A DNA stretch of 64,000 nt from Aplectana chamaeleonis (Eukaryota > Nematoda > Chromadorea > Rhabditida > Cosmocercidae). The first letter of the stretch is position 1. Each line of letters starts with the position of its first letter. Positions 31,758 to 43,000 of this stretch are shown one piece after another. Location of the stretch: contig JAPDOI010000433.1 of assembly GCA_029168955.1 (NCBI GenBank), positions 516,501 to 580,500 of the forward strand, written 5' to 3'. The notes below the pieces were generated by a model, which was given only the letters and a program-made list of their open reading frames with translations, made no database searches and had not been told where the DNA came from. A program made the position numbers and the translations under genes.

Positions 31758-32145
31758 AAAGCTCATCGTTCAGCCGCTCCAGCCAGTCTCGGTGCTACTT
31801 TTTTTTTAAATTCACTTTATTCTATTTTTTTGAATCTACAATCAATGGTCTGCAGTATAGTACATGTTGTTTTGTTCTACGATTGTCTTGAACTTCGTAT
31901 ATAAATAAATTCTCCAAAGACAGGCGCATTTTAGAAGGTACAAAAACCACGAAAAACGACCGTGTTCAGCTTATAACTTCTCGGAACCAGTGGCTCGGGA
32001 CGGGGTACTGCGCAGTATAGATTCCCAAGAGATATAAGCAATGCAATTTGTTTCCGCAAATCCGACATACGCTTTGTATAATTCCCTTGTAATCCTTTTC
32101 ACCATCTAATGCCATCGCAGCTCTGATGCAACCAAAATCGGCTGC
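31758..32145. other. LINE 3' flank and spacer
   Basis: AT-rich sequence following the LINE stop codon. It probably includes the LINE 3' untranslated region to about 31,918 (ending AAATAAATTCTCC-like). GACCGTGTTCAGCTTATAAC at 31,959-31,978 is an exact direct repeat of 31,492-31,511 inside the LINE. No gene is seen. Confidence 0.45.
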
Positions 32146-33178
32146 GATTACTCAGAAAAATGGAGGTATGTTACTTGATGCTATCAAGTAACATACCACT
32201 GGTGTTGGAATGAATTGCAGGCATATTGATTGCCGTTTGCTATCAACTGCTATAGAGTTCGATGATAACACTCGGAGATCAATATGCCTGCAACTCATTC
32301 CAACACCAGTGGTATGTTACTTGATAGCATCAAGTAACATAACCACCATTCCCCCGCTACTCGCACTTTTCTGTATCACTATCATAGAAGCGGTGTGGTT
32401 TTGAGAATGATTTCCTCATTTTCGTAATTGAAATTTCGAAAATCAACCGCTTCGCACCTACGACTGTGATAGTAGGAGTGGGAGTAGCGAAGATATGAGG
32501 CCCCGGTCATAGTTGGATGAGCCCACGCCTCCAGCCCGGTCGATACACACAGAATGCATTGGAAATGGGATGCAAAAATCACTCGGTGTATCCCCCCCGC
32601 ACCCCCCCGCACCCCCCAACACCCCCCAACACCCACCCGGTCGATACGTATGAACAACATGGTGAGGTGAAGCTGAGAAAATCACTCGGTGTATCCCCCG
32701 CTCCCCCGCACCCCCACCCCCAACACCCCCGCACCCCGGTCGATACGTATGTTTAAAATGATGGAGTGAGGTTGAGAAAATCACTCAATGTATCCGACGC
32801 GGTCGATATCCATGCAATACGTGGATGACGGCGGATGAGAAAATCACCGGGTGGGTGGGTCGATGATAAAACATTGCGTATCACTAGAAAGCTAACCTTA
32901 CTGCTACCTCCGTGACTTCACCATACTCGCCTTCACTATTTCTCTGAACAGGTGCAATCCTGTTGGCCACGTAATCATCGTCATATCTAGTTGGATGCAT
33001 CGAGTGATTTTCTCAACCTCACTCCATCATTTTAAACATACGTATCGACCGGGGGGTGCAGGGGGGTGTTGGGGGTGCGAAGGGGTGCGAGGGGAGCAGG
33101 GGGTGCAGAGGGATGCAGATGCAAATAGCACCAACTATGACCGGGGCCTGAAGGCTACCTAAATTTTTCTGAGTAATC
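32146..33178. mobile_element. Composite ~1.0-kb foldback element
   Basis: Nested inverted repeats share one axis. GATTACTCAGAAAAAT (32,146-32,161) pairs with ATTTTTCTGAGTAATC (33,163-33,178). GGCCCCGGTCATAGTTGG (32,499-32,516) pairs with 33,131-33,148. An exact 50-bp inverted repeat joins 32,737-32,786 and 33,002-33,051 (it contains GTCGATACGTATGTTTAAAA). C-rich tracts at 32,587-32,638 and 32,695-32,736 face a G-rich tract at 33,050-33,112. Copies of GGTCGATAC and AAAATCACTCGGTGTATCCC also recur directly about every 98 bases. No protein domain is seen. Confidence 0.72.
32159..32350. mobile_element. Double-hairpin foldback element
   Basis: Long arms (TATGTTACTTGATGCTATCA, AGTAACATACCACTGGTGTT, GGAATGAATTGCAGGCATAT) from about 32,166 are mirrored to about 32,343. 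Each arm's end, TGTTACTTGAT-GC-TATCAAGTAACA, is itself a perfect small palindrome, so each strand can form hairpins at both tips as well as the large stem. It lies at the left edge of the composite foldback. Confidence 0.85.
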
Positions 33179-33462
33179 AGTAGAGAATGATATGATGCGT
33201 AAACAGTCCCTCTATAGGGACGTATGGAGTGTTTCATCCTCTGAGGACTTCGTTGATGCGGTGGTTGGCTCTCAGGTTCGTTTCCTGTTTGTGTTGGCTG
33301 TGAGGTCAAGATGTGCAGTGTGCGTGCAATCGTATCGCTGATGCCGGGATCATACTTCCAGCGAACTTGCGATGCGATGCAATGTTTAACATCCATATCG
33401 ACCGGAAGTCGATATACATGATATGCACCGTCGCCGTCGCGGGTCCCGGAAAGTATGATCCT

Positions 33463-33633
33463 GGCCTAACACCTCATTCATACTTTTGCGATAGCGGCAA
33501 ATGCCGCGATTATCAGTGGAAAAATAAGAAATCAGACGTCTGATACTGCTTTAAAATGTGAAATCAGGTGCCTGATAATGGTATCAGACATCTAAATGCC
33601 GCTATCGCAAAAGTATGAATGAGGTGTTAGGCC
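33463..33633. mobile_element. 171-bp MITE with perfect 37-bp terminal repeats
   Basis: GGCCTAACACCTCATTCATA, CTTTTGCGATAGCGGCA starts the element and its exact complement ends it at 33,633. The interior contains the smaller palindromic motifs ATCAGACGTCTGAT and ATCAGGTGCCTGAT. There is no coding capacity. The perfect arms suggest a recent insertion or selection on the ends. Confidence 0.88.
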
Positions 33634-34029
33634 ATTGTTATACCCCACGACAGGCCTGTCGCGGTCGCAGAGCACTGCTACGTCGCTGTCGCTGAGTGAA
33701 AACGCGAAATGCTGGACGGCACCGATTGCCAACACAGGCGTAAAATCCAGTGTTTGGTGGTGTGACTGCACAACACACTGCAGATGTTACGCCTAAGTTA
33801 TTGATTCCACCACAAATCATGGTAGAACCACGAATTCATAGCGGAAACGCTATTTGTGAGGTAGATGTTCATTTGATACACTACTAAAGGAAAATGTGAG
33901 AGAATGATCAACATAAGAACTAAGAGAGAATTCTAAAATATATGAAACGTGAAAAAAGGAAGTAGCAGAAACTAGTAATGAATGACTTAGGCCTTGTAAC
34001 AGTTTTCGTAGTTTTCCCTTGAAGAATAG
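33634..34029. other. Unassigned spacer before the right satellite
   Basis: No recognisable gene or repeat family. A short inverted patch (GGTGGTGTGACTGCA and GTTGATTCCACCAC-like) lies near 33,760-33,815. The last 50 bases already resemble decayed satellite (GCCGTCACCCAGGGATCTCC). Confidence 0.4.
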
Positions 34030-37000
34030 GCCGTCACCCAGGGATCTCCCTCCGTTGAAGCAAATAGAGTAGAACGGATTTTCACCCCCGAAATACCCGA
34101 TGTACGACAGATTTTGTCTCCACGAAGGGGTTTTCCTCCCCAACCGTCCAAATAGGGTTTAAACTGATTTCCACCCCCGAAATACCCGATACACGACAGA
34201 TTTAGCCTCCACGCAGGGGATTTGCTCCCCAAAGCGACGGTGCAGCCGCATGCTGCACCATCCAAATAGGGTTTAAACTGATTTCCACCCCCGAAATACA
34301 CGATACACGACAGATCCACTCGAGGGATTCCCTCCCCAACCGTCCAAATAGGGTTTAAACTGATTTCCACCTCCGAAGTACCCGATACACGACAGATTTA
34401 GCCTTCACGCAATAGAATCGCTCCCCAAAGCGACGATGCAGCCGCAGGCTGCACCGTCCAAATAGGGTTTGAACTGATTTTAACCTCCGAAATACTCGAT
34501 ACACGACAGATTTAGCCTCCACGCAGGAGATTTCCTCCTCAACCGTCCAAATAGGGTTCAAACTGATTCTCACACCCCGAAATACCCGATACATGACAGA
34601 TTTAGCCTCCACGCAGGGGATTTGCTCCCCAAAGCGACGGTGCAGCCGCAGGCTGCACCGTCCAAATAGGGTTCGAACTGATTTTAACCCCCGTAATACC
34701 CGATACACAACAGATTCAGCCTCCACGCAGGGGATTTCCTCCACAACCGTCTAAACTGATTTCCACCCCCGAAATGCCCGACACGACAGATTCAGCCTCC
34801 ACGCAGGGGATTTCCTCCCCTAAGCGACGGTGCAGCCGCAGGCTGCACCATCCAAATAGGGTATAAACTGGTTTTAACCCCCGTAATACCCGATGCACAA
34901 CAGATTTAGCCTCCACGCAGGGGATTTCCTCCCCTAAGCGACGGTGCAGTGCAGCCGCAGGCTGCACCGTCCAAATAGGGTTTAAACTGATTTCCACCCC
35001 CGAAATACACGATACACGACAGATTCAGCCTCCACGCAGGGGATTTCCTCCCCAACCGGCCAAACAGGGTTCAAACTGATTCTCACCCCCGAAATACCCG
35101 AAACACGACAGATCCACGCGAGGGATTCCCTCCCCAACCGTCCAAATAGGGTTTAAACTGATTTCCACCTCCGAAGTACCCGATATACGACAGATTTAGC
35201 CTTCACGCAATAGAATCGCTCCCCAAAGCGACGGTGCAGCCGCAGGCTGCACCGTCCAAATAGGGTTTGAACTGATTTTAACCCCCGTAATACCCGATAC
35301 AAAACAGAATTAGCCTCCACGCAATAGAATCGCTCCCCAAAGGGACGGTGCAGCCGCAGGCTGCACCGTCCAAATAGGGTTTAAACTGACTTCCACCCCC
35401 GAAATACATGATACACGACAGATCCACGCAAGGGATTCCCTCCCCAACCGTCCAAATAGGGTTTAAACTGATTCTCACACCCCGAAATACCCGATACATG
35501 ACAGATTTAGCCTCCACGCAGGGGATTTGCTTCCCAAAGCGACGGTGCAGCCGCAGGCTGCACCGTCCAAATAGGGTTTGAACTGATTTTAACCCCCGTA
35601 ATACCCGATACACAACAGATTCAGCCTCCACGCAGGGGATTTCCTCCTAAACCGTCCAAATAGGGTTCAAACTGATTCTCACACCCCGAAATACCCGATA
35701 CATGACAGATTTAGCCTCCACGCAGGGGATTTGCTCCCCAAAGCGACGGTGCAGCCGCAGGCTGCACCGTCCAAATAGGGTTTGAACTGATTTTAACCCC
35801 CGAAATACCCGATACACAACAGATTCAGCCTCCACGCAGGGGATTTGCTCCCCAAAGCGACGGTGCAGCCGCAGACTGCACCGTCCAAATAGGGTTTAAA
35901 CTGATTTCCACCCCCGAAATACCCGATACACGACAGATTTAGCCTCAACGCAGGGGATTTTCTCCCCAACCGTCCAAATAGGGTTCAAACTGATTTTAAC
36001 CCCCGTAATACCCGATACACAACAGATTTAGCCTCCACGTAGGGGATTTCCTCCCCTAAGCGACGGTGAGTGCAGCCGCAGGCTGCACCGTCCAAATAGG
36101 GTTTAAACTGATTTCCACCCCCGAAATACATGATACACGACAGATCCACGCAAGGGATTCCCTCCCCAACCGTCCAAATAGGGTTTAAACTGATTTCCAC
36201 CTACGAAATACCCGATACACGACAGATTCAGCCTCCACGCAGGGGATTTCCTCCACAACCGTCTAAACTGATTTCCACCCCCGAAATGCCCGACACGACA
36301 GATATAGCCTCCACGCAGGGGATTTCCTCCCCTAAGCGACGGTGCAGCCGCAGGCTGCACCATCCAAATAGGGTATAAACTGGTTTTAACCCCCGTAATA
36401 CCCGATGCACAACAGATTTAGCCTCCACGCAGGGGATTTCCTCCCCTAAGCGACGGTGCAGTGCAGCCGCAGGCTGCACCGTCCAAATAGGGTTTAAACT
36501 GATTTCCACCCCCGAAATACATGATACACGACAGATCCACGCAAGGGATTCCCTCCCCAACCGTCCAAATAGGGTTTAAACTGATTTCCACCTACGAAAT
36601 ACCCGATACACGACAGATTTAGCCTCCACGCAGGGGATTTCCTCCCCAACCGTCCAAATAGGGTTCAAACTGATTTCCACCTCCGAAATACTCGATACAC
36701 GACAGATATAGCCTCCACGCAGGGGATTTCCTCCCCTAAGCGACGGTGCAGCCGCAGGCTGCACCATCCAAATAGGGTATAAACTGGTTTTAACCCCCGT
36801 AATACCCGATGCACAACAGATTTAGCCTCCACGCAGGGGATTTCCTCCCCTAAGCGACGGTGCAGTGCAGCCGCAGGCTGCACCGTCCAAATAGGGTTTA
36901 AACTGATTTCCACCCCCGAAATACATGATACACGACAGATCCACGCAAGGGATTCCCTCCCCAACCGTCCAAATAGGGTTTAAACTGATTTCCACCTCCG

Positions 37001-40000
37001 AAATACCCGATACACGACAGACTTAGCCTTCACGCAGGGGATTCGCTCCCCAAAGCGACGGTGCAGCCGCAGGCTGCACCGTCCAAATAGGGTTTGAACT
37101 GATTTTAACCCCCGTAATACCCGATACACAACAGATTTAGCCTCCACGCAGGGGATTTCCTTCCCTAAGCGACGGTGCAGTGCAGCCGCAGGCTGCACCG
37201 TCCAAATAGGGTTTAAACTGATTTCCACCCCCGAAATACATGATACACGACAGATCCACGCAAGGGATTTCCTCCCCAACCGTCCAAATAGGGTTTAAAC
37301 TGATTTCCACCTACGAAATACCCGATACACGACAGATTCAGCCTCCACGCAGGATTTCCTCCACAACCGTCCAAATAGGGTTTAAACTGATTTCCACCCC
37401 GAAATGCCCGACACGACAGATATAGCCTCCACGCAGGGGATTTCCTCCCCTAAGCGACGGTGCAGCCGCAGGCTGCACCGTCCAAATAGGGTTTGAACTG
37501 ATTTTAACCCCCGTAATACCCGATGCACAACAGATTTAGCCTCCACGCAGAGGATTTCCTCCCCTAAGCGACGGTGCAGTGCAGCCGCAGGCTGCACCGT
37601 CCAAATAGGGTTTAAACTGATTTCCACCTCCGAAATACCCGATACACGACAGACTTAGCCTTCACGCAGGGGATTCGCTCCCCAAAGCGACGGTGCAGCC
37701 GCAGGCTGCACCGTCCAAATAGGGTTTGAACTGATTTTAACCCCCGTAATACCCGATACACAACAGATTTAGCCTCCACGCAGGGGATTTCCTTCCCTAA
37801 GCGACGGTGCAGTGCAGCCGCAGGCTGCACCGTCCAAATAGGGTTTAAACTGATTTCCACCCCCGAAATACATGATACACGACAGATCCACGCAAGGGAT
37901 TCCCTCCCCAACCGTCCAAATAGGGTTTAAACTGATTTCCACCTCCGAAGTACCCGATACGCGACAGATTTAGCCTTCACGCAGGGGATTCGCTCCCCAA
38001 AGCGACGGTGCAGCCGCAGGCTGCACCGTCCAAATAGGGTTTGAACTGATTTTAACCCCCGTAATACCCGATACACAACAGATTTAGCCTCCACGCAGGG
38101 GATTTCCTTCCCTAAGCGACGGTGCAGTGCAGCCGCAGGCTGCACCGTCCAAATAGGGTTTAAACTGATTTCCACCCCCGAAATACATGATACACGACAG
38201 ATCCACGCAAGGGATTTCCTCCCCAACCGTCCAAATAGGGTTTAAACTGATTTCCACCTACGAAATACCCGATACACGACAGATTCAGCCTCCACGCAGG
38301 GGATTTCCTCCACAACCGTTCAAATAGGGTTTAAACTGATTTCCACCCCCGAAATGCCCGACACGACAGATATAGCCTCCACGCAGGGGATTTCCTCCCC
38401 TAAGCGACGGTGCAGCCGCAGGCTGCACCATCCAAATAGGGTATAAACTGGTTTTAACCCCCGTAATACCCGATGCACAACAGATTTAGCCTCCACGCAG
38501 GGGATTTCCTCCCCTAAGCGACGGTGCAGTGCAGCCGCAGGCTGCACCGTCCAAATAGGGTTTAAACTGATTTCCACCCCCGAAATACATGATACACGAC
38601 AGATCCACGCAAGGGATTTCCTCCCCAACCGTCCAAATAGGGTTTAAACTGATTTCCACCTACGAAATACCCGATACACGACAGATTCAGCCTCCACGCA
38701 GGGGATTTCCTCCACAACCGTCTAAACTGATTTCCACCTCCGAAATACTCGATACACGACAGACTTAGCCTTCACGCAGGGGATTTCCTCCCCTAACCGA
38801 CGGTGCAGCCGCAGGCTGTACCGTCCAAATAGGGTTTGAACTGATTTTAACCCCCGTAATACCCGATACACAACAGATTCAGCCTCCACGCAGGGGATTT
38901 CCTCCCCTAAGCGACGGTGCAGTGCAGCCGCAGGCTGCACCGTCCAAATAGGGTTTAAACTGATTTCCACCCCCGAAATACATGATACACGACAGATCCA
39001 CGCAAGGGATTCCCTCCCCAACCGTCCAAATAGGGTTTAAACTGATTTCCACCTCCGAAATACCCGATACACGACAGACTTAGCCTTCACGCAGGGGATT
39101 CGCTCCCCAAAGCGACGGTGCAGCCGCAGGCTGCACCGTCCAAATAGGGTTTGAACTGATTTTAACCCCCGTAATACCCGATACACAACAGATTTATCCT
39201 CCACGCTGGGGATTTCCTTCCCTAAGCGACGGTGCAGTGCAGCCGCAGGCTGCACCGTCCAAATAGGGTTTAAACTGATTTCCACCCCCGAAATACATGT
39301 TACACGGCAGCTCCACGCAAGGATTTCCTCCCCAACCGTCCAAATAGGTTTCAAACTGATTTCCATCCCCGAAACACCCGATACACGACAGATTCAGCCT
39401 CCACGCAGGGGATTCCCTCCCCGTCCAAGTAGGGTTTAAACTGATTTCCACCCCGAAATACCCGATACACGACAGATTTAGCCTCCACGAAGGGGATTTC
39501 CTCCCTAAGCGACGGTGCAGCCGCAGGCTGCACCATCCAAATAGGGTTTAAACTGATTTTAACCCCCGTAATACCCGATACACAACAGAGTTAGCCTCCA
39601 GGCAGGGGATTTCCTTCCCTAAGCGACGGTGCAGCCGCAGGCTGCACCATCAAAATAGGGTTTAAACTGATTTCCACCTCCGAAATACCCGATACACGAC
39701 CGATTTAGCCTCCACGAAGGGGATTCGCTCCCCAAAGCGACGGTGCAGCCGCAGGCTGCACCGTCCAAATAGGGTTTGAACTGATTTTAACCCCGTAATA
39801 CCCGATACACAACAGATTTAGCCTCCACGCAGGGATTTCCTTCCCTAAGCGACGGTGCAGTGCAGCCGCAGGCTGCACCGTCCAAATAGGGTTTAAACTG
39901 ATTTCCACCCCGAAATACATGATACACGACAGATCCACGCAAGGATTTCCCTCCCCAACCGTCCAAATAGGGTTTAAACTGATTTCCACCTCCGAAATAC

Positions 40001-43000
40001 CCGATACACGACAGATTTAGCCTTCACGCAGGGATTCGCTCCCAAAGCGACGGTGCAGCCGCAGGCTGCACCGTCCAAATAGGGTTTGAACTGATTTTAA
40101 CCCCCGTAATACCCGATACACAACAGATTTAGCCTCCACGCAGGGGATTTCCTTCCTAAGCGACGGTGCAGTGCAGCCGCAGGCTGCACCGTCCAAATAG
40201 GGTTTAAACTGATTTCCACCCCCGAAATACACGATACACGGCAGATCCACGCAAGGGATTCCCTCCCCACCCGTCCAAAGAGGATTTAAACTGATTTCCA
40301 CCTCCGAAATACGCGATACACGACAGATTTAACCTCGACGAATGGGATTTCCTCCCCAACCGTCCAAATAGGGTTTAAACTGATTTCCAACCCCGAAATA
40401 CCCGATACACGACAGATTTAGCCTCCACGCAGGGGATTTCCTCCCCTAAGCGACGGTGCAGCCGCAGGCTGCACCGTCCAAATAGGGTTTAAACTGATTT
40501 TAACCCCCGTAATACCCGATACACAACAGATTCAGCCTCCACGCAGGGGAGTTCCTCCCTGAGCGACGGTGCAGGGCAGCCGCAGGCTGCCCCGTCCAGA
40601 TAGGGTTTAAACTGATTTCCACCTCCGAAATACATGATACACGACAGATCCACGCAAGGGATTCCCTCCCCAACCGTCCAAATAGGGTTTAAACTGATTT
40701 CCACCTCCGAAATACCCGATACACGACAGACTTAGCCTTCACGCAGGGGATTTCCTCCCCAACCGTTCAAATAGGGTTTAAACTGATTTCCAACCCCGAA
40801 ATACCCGATACACGACAGATTTAGCCTCCACGCAGGGGATTTCCTCCCCAACCGTCCAAATAGGGTTCAAACTGATTCTCACCCCCGAAATACCCGATAC
40901 ACGACAGATTTAGCCTCCACGCAGGGGGTTCGCTCCCCAAAGCGACGGTGCAGCCGCAGGCTGCACCGTCCAAATAGGGTTTGAACTGATTTTAACCCCC
41001 GTAATACCCGATACACAACAGATTCAGCCTCCACGCAGGGGATTTCCTCCCCTAAGCGACGGTGCAGTGCAGCCGCAGGCTGCACCGTCCAAATAGGGTT
41101 TAAACTGATTTCCACCCCGAAATACACGATACACGACAGATTTAGCCTCCACGCAGGGATTTGCTCCCAAAGCGACGGTGCAGCCGCAGGCTGCACCGTC
41201 CAAATAGGGTCTGAACTGATTTTCACCCCGAAATACACGATACACGACAGATTCAGCCTCCACGCAGGGGATTTCCTCCCCTAAGCGACAGTGCAGTGCA
41301 GCCGCAGGTTGCACCGTCCAAATAGGGTTTAAACTGATTTCCACCCCCGAAATACACGATACACGACAGATTTAGCCTCAACGCAGGGATTTCCTCCTAG
41401 CGACGATGCAGCCGCAGGCTGCACCGTCCAAATAGGGTTCAAACTGATTCTCACCCCCGAAATACCCGATACACGACAGATTTAGCCTCCACGCAGGGGA
41501 TTTCCTCCCCTAAGCGACGGTGCAGTGCAGCCGCAGGCTGCACCGTCCAAATAGGGTTTAAACTGATTTCCACCCCCGAAATACACGATACACGACAGAT
41601 CCACGCAAGGGATTCCCTCCCCAACCGTCCAAATAGGGTTTAAACTGATTTCCACCTCCGAAATACCCGATACACGACAGATTTAGCCTCCACGCAGGGG
41701 ATTTCCTCCCTTAAGCGACGATGCTGCCGCAGACTGCACCGTCCAGATAGGGTTTAAACTGATTTCAACCCCGAAATACCCGATACACGACAGATTTGGC
41801 CTCCACGCAGGGGATTTCCTCCCTAAGCGACGGTGCAGCAGCCGCAGGCTGCACCGTCCAAATAGGGTTTAAACTGATTTCCACCCCGAAATACATGATA
41901 CACGACAGATTTAGCCTCCACGCAAGGGATTCCCTCCCCAACCGTCCAAATAGGGTTTAAACTGATTTCCACCTCCGAAATACCCGATACACGACAGATT
42001 TAGCCTCCACGAAGGGGATTTCCTCCCCAACCGTCCAAATAGGGTTTAAACTGATTTCCAACCCCGAAATACCCGATACACGACAGATTTAGCCTCCACG
42101 CAGGGGATTTCCTCCCCTAAGCGACGGTGCAGCCGCAGGCTGCACCGTCCAAATAGGGTTTAAACTGATTTTAACCCCCGTAATACCCGATACACAACAG
42201 ATTCAGCCTCCACGCAGGGGATTTCCTCCCTGAGCGACGGTGCAGTGCAGCCGCAGGCTGCACCGTCCAAATAGGGTTTAAACTGATTTCCACCTCCGAA
42301 ATACCCGATACACGACAGATCCACGCAAGGGATTCCCTCCCCAACCGTCCAAATAGGGTTTAAACTGATTTCCACCTCCGAAATACCCGATACACGACAG
42401 ATTTAGCCTCCACGCAGGGGATTTCCTCCCCTAAGCGACGGTGCAGTGCAGCCGCAGGCTGCACCGTCCAAATAGGGTTTAAACTGATTTCCACCCCCGA
42501 AATACCCGATACACGACAGATTTAGCCTCCACGCAGGGGATTTCCTCCCCAACCGTCCAAATAGGGTTTAAACTGATTTCCACCTCCGAAATGCCCGATA
42601 CACGACAGATTTAGCCTCCACGCAGGGGATTTCCTCCCCAACCGTCCAAATAGGGTTCAAACTGATTTTCACCCCCGAAATACCCGATACACGACAGATT
42701 TAGCCTCCACGCAGGGGATTTGCTCCCCAAAGCGACGGTGCAGCCGCAGGCTGCACCGTCCAAATAGGGTTTAAACTGATTTTAACCCCCGTAATACCCG
42801 ATACACAACAGATTCAGCCTCCACGCAGGGGATTTCCTCCCCTGAGCGACGGTGCAGTGCAGCCGCAGGCTGCACCGTCCAGATAGGGTTTAAACTGATT
42901 TCCACCCCCCGAAATACATGATACACGACAGATCCACGCAAGAGATTTCCTCCCCAACCGTCCAAATAGGGTTTAAACTGATTTCCACCCCGAAATACCC

